Part shown: positions 24,233-33,038 of the stretch, one piece after another
Position numbering within the stretch: the stretch's first letter is position 1
Layout of the letters: the number at the start of each line of letters is the position of its first letter
From: Prevotella sp.
GTDB taxonomy: Bacteria; Bacteroidota; Bacteroidia; Bacteroidales; Bacteroidaceae
Assembly: GCA_017428055.1 (NCBI GenBank)
Contig: JAFRRN010000050.1
Span: 1-64,000 of the forward strand
DNA length: 64,000 bases
Direction: 5' to 3'
Notes under the pieces: model-generated
Databases searched by the model: none
What the model was told of the DNA's origin: nothing
The model's input: only the letters and a program-made list of their open reading frames with translations
Translations under genes and position numbers: made by a program

Positions 24233-25861
24233 TCATTTCGTTCTCTTCTTGAACAAAAGTGTATGGTATGTGCCTATGGAAGTGACATCCTTCTCGTCAA
24301 CGACGATATAGTCGAACACCACCAACAACGAGTCATTGCGGTAGTTCAACAAACTCTCGGGATGGCTTAACAGCTTGGGATTGTCACGTACCATCGAGCC
24401 GATGGGATATTCTATCAGTCGCTTATCCCTATCGTAAACTGTCATCACGCCATTGTCAAAACGACATTGAAAATCATCCGATGGAAGGAGGATAGTGTAC
24501 TCACCTAAGTCGACAGGATGGGTGCGATCCACCGAACTTGTAGTGGGGTCTGACTGACGATCGAAATGAAACTGATATTCGTTCTTATCCCATCTTCCAT
24601 ACTGCGCCTCAAAATCCTCATATCCCATATCACTCCGCACATAGTTGATGATGCTACACGCCTCTTGGTAGCGTTCGCAGAGCAGGCTGTCACGCTTAAT
24701 GCGTGGCATGTCTATCTCCTCAACGAACTTTCCCGTCTGGGCATCGACCAGTTTCAACTCATGCGCAATATCCTTCAGCCGTTCCTTCTGGCAACGGAAG
24801 CCTATACTCTTGGCGGAGATGCCTGGGATATAGGTGAAGACGATGATGGCTGCGCCAAGGATGAGTGCCATCCACTGGAAACGCCGTGTGCGTTGCCATA
24901 GCAACATCACGACGAAGAGCGTCATCAACACACCAGCCACCAACAGATAGAAACGGCTCTCTGTGAAACTATACAGGCGGATGCGGTAGATGGAACCCAC
25001 CCAATACAGGATGAGCGGCGGCAGGGTTATCCATGTCAGATGCCGATAGAACCAATCGAAATAGCGTCTTTCAAGGACATATTGTGCCAAATACCCAACG
25101 AGGGCAGCCGTCACAAATCCCATCACCATCCATGCCACGCCTCCCTTGGGCAAGTCCCATGTGAAGACAATCTTGATGAAATAAGCATAGAGAATCACCG
25201 TAAAGACAATGATGGCGGGCGACAAGATGAAGTTCAATATGAGCCGCAACACCTTGGCGGGTTCACTCCCGCCGTCCTCCGCCTCCCCCTGACTGATGAG
25301 GGTACAACAGACTTGCGGGGCGATGAAAAACGCGATGAACTGAAAGATATGCTGGTAAACCTTAAAGGAATGGTCAATGCCGAAGATGTAAAAAAAGGAT
25401 GAAAGGATGGCTAACGCGGCAGCATAGAGCAAACCCGAGATGACCAACCCAAAGAACAACTGTGTCACCACATGCAACGCATGGGCGGCAAAGCGTCGGT
25501 TGTCCATCTTTCGTATTCCCACGACCAGCAGGATGGCAGCCAGAACGTAGGTAAAAGCGAAGCCGCAAGTCCACAAAAACGGTTTCAGGTTGAGTGCCAT
25601 CAGCGGGAGAAACAGGAATCCCGATGCCACGTATGCCCATCGATTCACCTTCCCCAACCAAAATGTCAGCACCACGAGTGGCACAAACAGCCAGAGGATG
25701 TCGGCATTCACACCGCTCACCATATCGCCTACTGCACTGTCATACGCTAACTTTTCCGTATGCCAAAAGGCAATGCCAAAGAATGCCAAGCCCATTGCCG
25801 CCTCCACTGGGAATTCCTTTGGGCTGCGCAATAGTTGTTGAATAATTGTTTTCAGTTTCAT
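24233..25861 (-). CDS. DUF4153-like integral membrane protein
   Basis: 542 residues with about eleven hydrophobic segments over residues 15-355 (for example DILWLFVPLVVLTFWLGKV and FQFIAFFIAPQVCCTLISQG) and a soluble C-terminal domain of about 180 residues. The pattern fits the DUF4153 family of Bacteroidetes membrane proteins, whose function is not established. It ends 30 bp before the WYL gene on the same strand, so read-through is possible, but it is richer in G+C than the defence genes and is probably a core gene at the edge of the island. Confidence 0.65.
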   Translation of the reverse strand: MKLKTIIQQLLRSPKEFPVEAAMGLAFFGIAFWHTEKLAYDSAVGDMVSGVNADILWLFVPLVVLTFWLGKVNRWAYVASGFLFLPLMALNLKPFLWTCGFAFTYVLAAILLVVGIRKMDNRRFAAHALHVVTQLFFGLVISGLLYAAALAILSSFFYIFGIDHSFKVYQHIFQFIAFFIAPQVCCTLISQGEAEDGGSEPAKVLRLILNFILSPAIIVFTVILYAYFIKIVFTWDLPKGGVAWMVMGFVTAALVGYLAQYVLERRYFDWFYRHLTWITLPPLILYWVGSIYRIRLYSFTESRFYLLVAGVLMTLFVVMLLWQRTRRFQWMALILGAAIIVFTYIPGISAKSIGFRCQKERLKDIAHELKLVDAQTGKFVEEIDMPRIKRDSLLCERYQEACSIINYVRSDMGYEDFEAQYGRWDKNEYQFHFDRQSDPTTSSVDRTHPVDLGEYTILLPSDDFQCRFDNGVMTVYDRDKRLIEYPIGSMVRDNPKLLSHPESLLNYRNDSLLVVFDYIVVDEKDVTSIGTYHTLLFKKRTK

Positions 25862-26134
25862 CCTATTTATATTTTAATAAGGTAAAAAAAGAGAAAAGGT
25901 GAAAAAACTTGCGCATGTTTTTTAATTCTTTCAACTTTCATTATCGTTCCTGATGCAAAAATATTAAAAATATGGCAAACGAATCACCAAACGTACTTTT
26001 TTATGTGCATTTTTACCATTAATCGATATTCTAACCAAAAAATCCCCCTTATCCAACAATTATTGCCCATCATTGACAGTAAATCCACCTACTTTTGCAT
26101 CGATAATTGTAAAAACTAACCAACAAACAAATTT
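25862..26134. other. Divergent intergenic region
   Basis: No gene is seen. A possible leftward -7 box TATTTTTG at 25956-25963 (minus) could serve the DUF4153 gene. The rightward box at 26090-26097 serves the secreted protein. Confidence 0.45.
26090..26097 (+). promoter_or_regulatory. -7 element of the secreted protein at 26135
   Basis: TACTTTTG followed by CATCG, then a leader of about 35 nt rich in A and C before the ATG at 26135, a common leader type in Bacteroidetes. TTGACA at 26073 is too close to be a normal -33. Confidence 0.6.
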
Positions 26135-28933
26135 ATGAAGAAATCATTACAGCATTCCATGAAAGCCATCATCTTGGCAGTCAGCACTTTGTTCGCTGCC
26201 AACACCATGGCTGACAACGTGATTGGTCAACCCGTGACCGAATTCTCCGATCCTGCCACCATGCAATTGGACTATCCTTACACTTTGCAAGGCAGCACAC
26301 GCACCCTACTTCGCACCAAGCTTCTGACATTCAAGATTGAAGTTCCCGCCGATGGGTTGTATGGCGTAGAGTATTTGGTCAATGTCACAGGTAACAATGT
26401 CCAACTCGGTGCCACAGCCTCTACTGAAGCAGACGTTTACTCCGCTCCCGACTGGACAGACTTCGCACATGTCACATCCAAGACCGATGATGATTTGGTA
26501 ACGCCCAAGAATCCTGAAGATGAGATTATTGAGGACGAAGAAGCCCCTGTGGATTCCACAGAGGCAGTGGAAATAGGAACACCCATCCGCCTCTATTCGG
26601 CAGTCAACCTTACCGCAGGTGTAAATTATGTACATGTGTGGATGCATGTATATTGGCGCAACGACAACATCGCCCCTCAAAAAGTGCAATTCAAGAGTGT
26701 GCGCCTGATGGGACAAGGATCTGGCGAAGTGGCAGCGTTGGCAGCCCGTGCGAGCCAGAAAGCATACCGCGTCAAATATTTCACCAGCCTGCAAGATGCC
26801 ACTACCGCCACGATGGTGAGCGACTATGATGCCTTGGTAAGTGCTATTGGAAACGACTACACGAATGTCTCCACAGCCGCCATTGAGGCAGACATCGCCG
26901 CCGCAGAAGCCAAAGAGCAGGATGTGCGTCACGGCAAGGGTGTCGTAGTGACACAAGACTCCACACGAATCGACCTGTTGCTCTATCATAGCGAATATAA
27001 CAACCCGAACACGATGGATCCTCTCGGTGGCTACGATGAGAGCGGAGCATACGAGATGGAAAATGGCTTGGAAGATTACCCTGCCCAATTGGAGTTCACC
27101 CGAAACAACTACTTCACCTATAAATTCACAGCTGGCACCAGTGGCAATTGGTTTATCCAATACTACGCCAGCAGCAACAACGCCGCCACCATTGACATGA
27201 CCATCCTGGAGGATGACAGCACCACGGTGGCTATGCCCCTTTACAAGTTGAGTACTGCCAATGGTTCTTGGACAAACTACGAACTGATGAGCAATCCCGC
27301 CATTGCCAAGTTTGCCATGGAAGAGGGAAAGACCTACATCCTCCACATGTATTACAACCAATACACCAACGTGCGCGACATCCTCGTGAGATTCATTCCC
27401 AAACAAACTTACGACTCCAACCAATTGTGGGATTTGTGCAATGAGGCAGAACTGACCATCAACAAATACGCCGAGGGTACCGTCTATTATTACACCGTAG
27501 CCGACCGTACCTTGCTCGACAACCTCTCTGCTGCCCTTGACCAGGCATACGAGGCATTGGAAAACGAGGATGCGACAGCCATTTCCGAGGCATACGAGAA
27601 ACTGACAGATGCCATTACCGCCCTTGTCGGCCTCCAGACCATCAACGCCTTCCCCACCGAGATGGGAGAGACCTTCGACGTGACAGCATACGAAGAAAGC
27701 AAGAACTGCTCATACAAGACCGATGGCGGCATCATGCAACTTGATAGTTTCCAAAGTGGTGGCTACATGGTCTACAAAGTCTACAACGGCACAGACGCTG
27801 AATACAACGTAGACTTTGAGTTCGCACACCAAAGCTCCGGCGCACAGATGGAGTTCATCGTCTATGTCAATGAAAACGATATCGACTTCACCGTAGCCGA
27901 TGCAAAGACCGAAGCATACGAAAGCACGGGAGGCTGGCAGACATTCGAGCCTAAGAGCCTACACATAGGAGCCATCCCCACAGGATATGTCTACCTGAAA
28001 ATTACCGGGACAGGTCCTTCATACGTGGGCAATCCCCGCCAGTTCGTGTTCACTCCCATTGAGGGAACAGAGGGTGCCGGCGCAATTGCCTTGGAGGCTG
28101 CCAAGCAAGAATATTATTCTCGTTTCACCCCTGAAAACTTGCAAGCACTCGTGAACGAGGCACAGGAAGCCATCGCCCCATACGCTCCTGGCACAGTATA
28201 CGACTATACCATTATCGACCGCTCCCCCATTGACAACGTGGAAGCTGCCATTGAGCAAGCCAATGAGGCCATCGCAAGTGGAGATGCCGAGGCTCTCACG
28301 TTAGCATACAACAACCTTCGGGCAGCCATTGACGGACTGTCTACCATCCGTGCCTACAACTACATTCCAAACACAACGGAAAACACATTCAACCTCGCCA
28401 TGGGCGACTTTGACCTCTGGCGCATGGAAAGCGGCGGAAACATCGGCTTTGGCTATGCCAACGGAAGTGTTACCTACACCATCTACGCCACCATCGACGC
28501 GAAGTACGATATGGAGGTTTCAATGTCCAATCCCGCCGAGGGGGCATCCATCCGTACCACGGTCACCGCTGGCGACAACGAGGCAAGCATCTTCGAACAA
28601 GTATTCGATGTTCCCAATACAGGCAGTTGGGATCGCGATGAGATAATACGTGTAGAAGGCATCCCAATGCCACAAGGTTTCGTGAAGGTGAAGCTCTATG
28701 GCGAGACCGCCGCAGGGCAATGGGTAGGCAACACATACGGCATCACCTTTACAAAGGTGGATGGCACCGAAGGCGAAGGATCCAAGGCTCTCGCTGATGG
28801 CATTACCAATGTGAGAACCACCTATGCCCCCGCCCGTATCTATGGCATCAATGGTCAATACATGGGTACAAGCTTCCGTTCACTCCCGAAAGGTATATAC
28901 ATCATGGATGGCAAGAAAATCGTCATCAACTAA
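26135..28933 (+). CDS. Large secreted protein with carbohydrate-binding-like and FIVAR-like modules, type IX sorting tail
   Basis: 932 residues. A signal peptide (KAIILAVSTLFAANTMA) leads into several beta-sandwich modules resembling CBMs (about 30-200, 300-430, 510-640, 740-880). Between them are two related helical segments of FIVAR type: LLDNLSAALDQAYEALENED and PIDNVEAAIEQANEAIASGD, each preceded by GTVY.YT..DR. The end, ARIYGINGQYM then KGIYIMDGKKIVIN, matches the C-terminal sorting tail of Prevotella type IX substrates. No catalytic domain was found, so a glycan-binding surface protein is inferred. Next to the pectin regulator and pectinase fusion gene. Confidence 0.7.
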   Translation: MKKSLQHSMKAIILAVSTLFAANTMADNVIGQPVTEFSDPATMQLDYPYTLQGSTRTLLRTKLLTFKIEVPADGLYGVEYLVNVTGNNVQLGATASTEADVYSAPDWTDFAHVTSKTDDDLVTPKNPEDEIIEDEEAPVDSTEAVEIGTPIRLYSAVNLTAGVNYVHVWMHVYWRNDNIAPQKVQFKSVRLMGQGSGEVAALAARASQKAYRVKYFTSLQDATTATMVSDYDALVSAIGNDYTNVSTAAIEADIAAAEAKEQDVRHGKGVVVTQDSTRIDLLLYHSEYNNPNTMDPLGGYDESGAYEMENGLEDYPAQLEFTRNNYFTYKFTAGTSGNWFIQYYASSNNAATIDMTILEDDSTTVAMPLYKLSTANGSWTNYELMSNPAIAKFAMEEGKTYILHMYYNQYTNVRDILVRFIPKQTYDSNQLWDLCNEAELTINKYAEGTVYYYTVADRTLLDNLSAALDQAYEALENEDATAISEAYEKLTDAITALVGLQTINAFPTEMGETFDVTAYEESKNCSYKTDGGIMQLDSFQSGGYMVYKVYNGTDAEYNVDFEFAHQSSGAQMEFIVYVNENDIDFTVADAKTEAYESTGGWQTFEPKSLHIGAIPTGYVYLKITGTGPSYVGNPRQFVFTPIEGTEGAGAIALEAAKQEYYSRFTPENLQALVNEAQEAIAPYAPGTVYDYTIIDRSPIDNVEAAIEQANEAIASGDAEALTLAYNNLRAAIDGLSTIRAYNYIPNTTENTFNLAMGDFDLWRMESGGNIGFGYANGSVTYTIYATIDAKYDMEVSMSNPAEGASIRTTVTAGDNEASIFEQVFDVPNTGSWDRDEIIRVEGIPMPQGFVKVKLYGETAAGQWVGNTYGITFTKVDGTEGEGSKALADGITNVRTTYAPARIYGINGQYMGTSFRSLPKGIYIMDGKKIVIN

Positions 28934-28983
28934 CCTTTCTCCCAAGAAAAGACAATTTGTTAGAAATGATAGTTAATAATAGG

Positions 28984-29016
28984 AAAGGGGGCAAGCCGCA
29001 AGGTTTGCTCCTTTTT
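28984..29016. terminator. Bidirectional terminator between 26135 gene and hybrid regulator
   Basis: AAAGGGGGCAAGCC - GCAA - GGTTTGCTCCTTTTT: a strong stem with a GCAA tetraloop and a T run on the plus strand, and A/T-rich flank on the other. It sits between the two convergent stops. Confidence 0.8.
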
Positions 29017-32000
29017 ACGTATTTTCTTTCACATGTTCCCGGTATTCTGATGGCGTGAGTCCTGTCTGTTTCTTGAAACACTTGCCAAAATACTTGGCAT
29101 CACTGAAACCCACGGCGTATGCGATTTGAGAGAAAGGCTCACTGCTTTTGGAAATCATCTCCTCGGCATGTTGGATCCGAATGTGTCGCAACAATTCCAC
29201 TGGACTCATGCCCACGATGCTTTTCACCTTATTATAAAATACGGTACGCCCCATATTGACGGCAATCGCCAAGTCTTCTATCCGAAGTTCGGAAACAGAG
29301 AGGTTATCTTCAATATATGCCAACAAACGTTCCATCATTTGCTTGTCAGAATCAACGATGTTCGTTGCACGGAGCTTTAATGACAATCCCTCTTCCTTCC
29401 TTTCGTCGCTATCCACAACTTGGTTGATTTTCTCCAAGTTGCTCTGTTGCAACAGCCGCTGGTTACTGATGATGTTTTGCATCCGTTGCTTGAGGTAAGT
29501 GGCAGAAAACGGCTTGGTTATATAATCGTTCACCCCGGCCTTGAGACCTTCCAATCGGTCGTCGAGCGAAGCCTTGGCGGAGAGGATGACTATGGGAATG
29601 TGCGACGTGTCACGGTTTTCCTTGATACGGTGTACCATCTCCAGTCCATCCATCTCGGGCATCATCACATCGGTGAGGATAAAATCAGGTTGCCCGCTCA
29701 ATGCCTTTTCCAACCCATCTTGTCCGTTGACAGCCTCCGTCACGTCATAATCAGAAGAGAGAATGCTGACAAGAAAAGAGCGGAGGTCGTCATTGTCTTC
29801 CACGATGAGAAGCCTTAACATGGGTTGAGGGTTGCCATTCTGAACATGTCCCGACTGAATATGGGACAACGATTGAACCTCTGTTTCCATCTCATTTACG
29901 TTCTCATCACTGATGTAGGTGTTATGTTCCTTGCTATACGTCAGCATACGGTTCACCAGCCCCAACATGCGGTGGGCATTGCGTTTCACCATCTCCAAGT
30001 GCTGACGCGCAGTGTCAGATAGCCCACCAGCATCAAGAACTTGGGTGACAGGTCCCCCTATGAGCGTTAGCGGTGTGCGCAACTTATGACTGATGTCCGT
30101 AAAAAATTCCGTTTTCATGTCATTGAGTTGCCTCTCCATCGAAGCACGGGTGCGTAAGCGATAAATCCACACGGCAATGCCGATGGCGGCAAGAAACAAG
30201 AGGAGATAGAGTAACTTGGCCCACCATGTCTCCCAAAAGGTAGGATGTACATAAATATATAATGTCTTGATGTTGTCACTCCATACACCCCACGGATTGG
30301 TAGAGCGGATGAGCAACCGATGTTTGCCGGCAGGGAGATTGCTAAACGAAATACTATGCTCGCTTCCCAATTCGTTCCAATGTGGGTCTAAACCATCCAA
30401 CATATAAGCATAGTGAATCATATAATTGTCATGATAGTCGAGTGCGGCAAACTGGATGGTGAAACTACGCTGGTTGGCTGGCACATCGAGCGAGTCTCCT
30501 GATAAAAGATGGGCAGTCGCTTGCGAGCCATGGAAATAGACACTTTTGAAAACCAACGGCAACGTGGTAGCATCCCATTGGATTTTCTCAGGATGGAAAC
30601 TGACAAAGCCGCTGGTCGTGGCAAACACCAACTGACCCGTACGTGGGTTATAGGCGGGCTGAGCCTCGGTCAATTCAACCAAATCACCTAAATAACTGGG
30701 ACCAAACCGTCGCGCATGTCCCGTTTTGTCCTCATACATGACAATACTATTCTCATGCCCTATCCAAAGATTGCCAGTCTTGTCCTCAATCATGGAAAGG
30801 ATGGTTCCATCATCCACACTCTCTTCCAACTGATGAACTCCTCTCATCTGTAACTTCGCTTGCAGGGGGTTGCCCACAATTTCCTGCATTCCGCCACCCA
30901 CCGTTGCCACCAACACCCTGCCTTGACGGTCAACATGGGTTTGCATCACATCGCTGGTAAACAAGGAGGCAGTGTCGCCCGGCACATGCTTGTGGGCATA
31001 GAAACGAATGGACGAGGGGTCGGTGAATTTCTCCGAAAAGACCACCAAGCCATTGGAGGCAGAAACGATGATAGAGCCTTTAGGTGTCTCTGTCAATCGT
31101 CTCACCTTATAATAATCAACCACGGGATAGCCTTTCAATTGGTTGTCCGCATGGACAAATGTGACCTTACCATCCTCATCGGTCTGCATGAGGGATATTC
31201 CTCTCTCGAAAGTCCCCACCCAAATACGGTGTTGGTGGTCTTCATGGACGGCATAAATTTCATTGCTACAGAGGGAATAGGGGGCGGCTGCATCATGCCG
31301 ATAGTGGCTGATGCGACCATTGGGCAACAAGCAATACAAGCCATCCCCCTTGGTGCCTATCCACATTCTCCGTTGGCTATCTTCAAAAAGGCAATAGACA
31401 TGGTGTGAGAACAGGGTCAAACTTTGATGGATTTTCCCGTCAGGATGAAGATAACCCAATAACCTACCTTCCTTCATCACGGCAATATGCCCTGTGATGT
31501 CGCCTACCCATAAACGGTCTTCGCTATCGAAACAAAGGCTTCGCACCTGTTGCATCCCATTCATTGGGATATGGTTAAACATGACACGCCCAAAGTTGAC
31601 CACCGCCATGTCATGCTCACCCGAAAACCACAAGTTGCCAAAGCTATCAGAAAAACAGCGGTCGATGGAAGGCATACCGGCATGGGTACGTATCGAATGG
31701 GGAACCATCCGGTGTTCCTGCTCGTCAAAATGACCAAAGAACCCATTTTCCAGACCGACCCACACCGTTCCGTATGCGTCTTCATGTACAAAATTCTGGG
31801 TACTCTGAGAGAAGGGAAACAACCGCCCATCCGCCATAAGACGCTCCACATTCTTATCTTCAGGTGTCATGAGGAGTACCTCTCCTTGGTCGGTGAACAC
31901 CCATACACGATGTTTCTTGTCTACGTAAAGTCCCAAGGGCGACATCTTGGTGGGAAGAGGGGTCTGTACCTGTGAATGGCTACTGACATCGTAAACGTGC

Positions 32001-32824
32001 AAAGCCTTATCCGTCAGTACAGCCAATCGGCTCTCCCCCACCTTACTTAATCCTACAATACGTTGGCTACCAGATAATATTCCATGCAAAGGGAGAATAT
32101 CTTTCCTCACAGAGTCATAATAACCAATCTGTCCGTCATGCGAGGCAAAGAACACCTGACCCGCCACCTGCTTGACATAGAGATAGGCAACCTTCGAGTT
32201 GACATGTCCCCCGACAAGCGTCACACCACCATTGGTGAGAATCCATTCACGGCCATCCTCATCCAATTCAACACCATAGACCTCCAATCCTTTGAGTTGT
32301 CCCTCCTTCTGCCTGTACATTTGCACCGCCCCATCATGAATACCTTGACGCTCATCCACAAAAAAACAAGGGGTTTCCTTGTCGCGACTCAATAGCCACG
32401 TATGCCCATTGGGCAAGGCAACGATGCGTTGGCAACTAAACAAGGCACCATAAAGACGATTCACTTGCTCAGAGACATTGACGAATCGACATGACACACG
32501 GTCAAAGAGAAACACCTGACGGTCATACGTCAGACACCAGACATTGCCCAATGCAGACTTGGAAATCTTCAAGATGCGGTTGGTGGTCAATGTCCGCTCA
32601 TGCCCCATCCTGTCACTGAAGGTGGTGAACGTATAGCCATCATAACAACTCAATCCATTCCATGACGAAAACCACATCAGTTGGTCATCACTTTGTTCGA
32701 TGCTTGAAATGACATTCGACGCAAGTCCATCACGCAAGGTAAAGAGCCGCACATTGCAATACGGCTGTGAGAAGACATGCTGTGTAGTCAACAAAACCAG
32801 TAAAGCCAACAAATATTTTCTCAT
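29015..32824 (-). CDS. Hybrid two-component regulator (HTCS) lacking the kinase ATP-binding domain
   Basis: 1269 residues. In order: signal peptide; two seven-bladed propeller halves with regulator-propeller repeats (GLASNVISSIEQSDDQLMWF, WIGTKGDGLYCLLPNGRISH); a Y_Y_Y domain (about 790-850); a membrane helix (LLYLLLFLAAIGIAVWIY); HisKA with His913 in FFTDISHKLRTPLTLI, where the usual HEL is HKL; a receiver domain (about 1004-1118, phospho-Asp1052 in LTDVMMPEMDG); and a C-terminal AraC helix-turn-helix. Between HisKA and receiver there are only about 38 polar residues (966-1003). The HATPase_c domain, with its N and G boxes, is missing with no frameshift. HTCS proteins sense glycan fragments and activate nearby degradation genes; here pectin is implied by the divergent CE8-PL1 gene. 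It cannot autophosphorylate by the normal route. Confidence 0.9.
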   Translation of the reverse strand: MRKYLLALLVLLTTQHVFSQPYCNVRLFTLRDGLASNVISSIEQSDDQLMWFSSWNGLSCYDGYTFTTFSDRMGHERTLTTNRILKISKSALGNVWCLTYDRQVFLFDRVSCRFVNVSEQVNRLYGALFSCQRIVALPNGHTWLLSRDKETPCFFVDERQGIHDGAVQMYRQKEGQLKGLEVYGVELDEDGREWILTNGGVTLVGGHVNSKVAYLYVKQVAGQVFFASHDGQIGYYDSVRKDILPLHGILSGSQRIVGLSKVGESRLAVLTDKALHVYDVSSHSQVQTPLPTKMSPLGLYVDKKHRVWVFTDQGEVLLMTPEDKNVERLMADGRLFPFSQSTQNFVHEDAYGTVWVGLENGFFGHFDEQEHRMVPHSIRTHAGMPSIDRCFSDSFGNLWFSGEHDMAVVNFGRVMFNHIPMNGMQQVRSLCFDSEDRLWVGDITGHIAVMKEGRLLGYLHPDGKIHQSLTLFSHHVYCLFEDSQRRMWIGTKGDGLYCLLPNGRISHYRHDAAAPYSLCSNEIYAVHEDHQHRIWVGTFERGISLMQTDEDGKVTFVHADNQLKGYPVVDYYKVRRLTETPKGSIIVSASNGLVVFSEKFTDPSSIRFYAHKHVPGDTASLFTSDVMQTHVDRQGRVLVATVGGGMQEIVGNPLQAKLQMRGVHQLEESVDDGTILSMIEDKTGNLWIGHENSIVMYEDKTGHARRFGPSYLGDLVELTEAQPAYNPRTGQLVFATTSGFVSFHPEKIQWDATTLPLVFKSVYFHGSQATAHLLSGDSLDVPANQRSFTIQFAALDYHDNYMIHYAYMLDGLDPHWNELGSEHSISFSNLPAGKHRLLIRSTNPWGVWSDNIKTLYIYVHPTFWETWWAKLLYLLLFLAAIGIAVWIYRLRTRASMERQLNDMKTEFFTDISHKLRTPLTLIGGPVTQVLDAGGLSDTARQHLEMVKRNAHRMLGLVNRMLTYSKEHNTYISDENVNEMETEVQSLSHIQSGHVQNGNPQPMLRLLIVEDNDDLRSFLVSILSSDYDVTEAVNGQDGLEKALSGQPDFILTDVMMPEMDGLEMVHRIKENRDTSHIPIVILSAKASLDDRLEGLKAGVNDYITKPFSATYLKQRMQNIISNQRLLQQSNLEKINQVVDSDERKEEGLSLKLRATNIVDSDKQMMERLLAYIEDNLSVSELRIEDLAIAVNMGRTVFYNKVKSIVGMSPVELLRHIRIQHAEEMISKSSEPFSQIAYAVGFSDAKYFGKCFKKQTGLTPSEYREHVKENT

Positions 32825-32878
32825 TATGGCTGACCGTTATAGGATTGAACTGATAGATAAAAACGGATGAAACCCATG

Positions 32879-32886
32879 CAAAAATA
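32879..32886 (-). promoter_or_regulatory. -7 element of the hybrid regulator
   Basis: TATTTTTG on the minus strand, about 55 nt before the ATG at 32824. Confidence 0.45.
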
Positions 32887-33002
32887 CAAAGATTATCAGA
32901 CTTTTGACGAATAAAAGGTGAAATAATCATTACGAAAGGTGTATTTTTTGACGAACCAACCAATTGGGATAATTATTCCACCTCCTCTCAATCAATATAT
33001 CG

Positions 33003-33010
33003 TATCTTTG
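33003..33010 (+). promoter_or_regulatory. -7 element of the pectin esterase/lyase fusion gene
   Basis: TATCTTTG followed by CACAG, with a leader of about 25 nt rich in ACAA before the ATG at 33039. No -33 match, which fits a promoter needing an activator such as the adjacent hybrid regulator. Confidence 0.6.
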
Positions 33011-33038
33011 CACAGAAATCATTTAAACAAACAACAAC

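Noticed and set aside
26306-27424. 372-codon open frame on the minus strand
   Set aside because: It lies wholly opposite the secreted protein gene at 26135-28933, has no family resemblance or promoter, and is best explained as a shadow of that gene's codon use.
29816-29929. Frameshift explaining the missing HATPase domain
   Set aside because: The frame is continuous from HisKA into the receiver and AraC domains, and the gap is too short to hide the domain in another frame.
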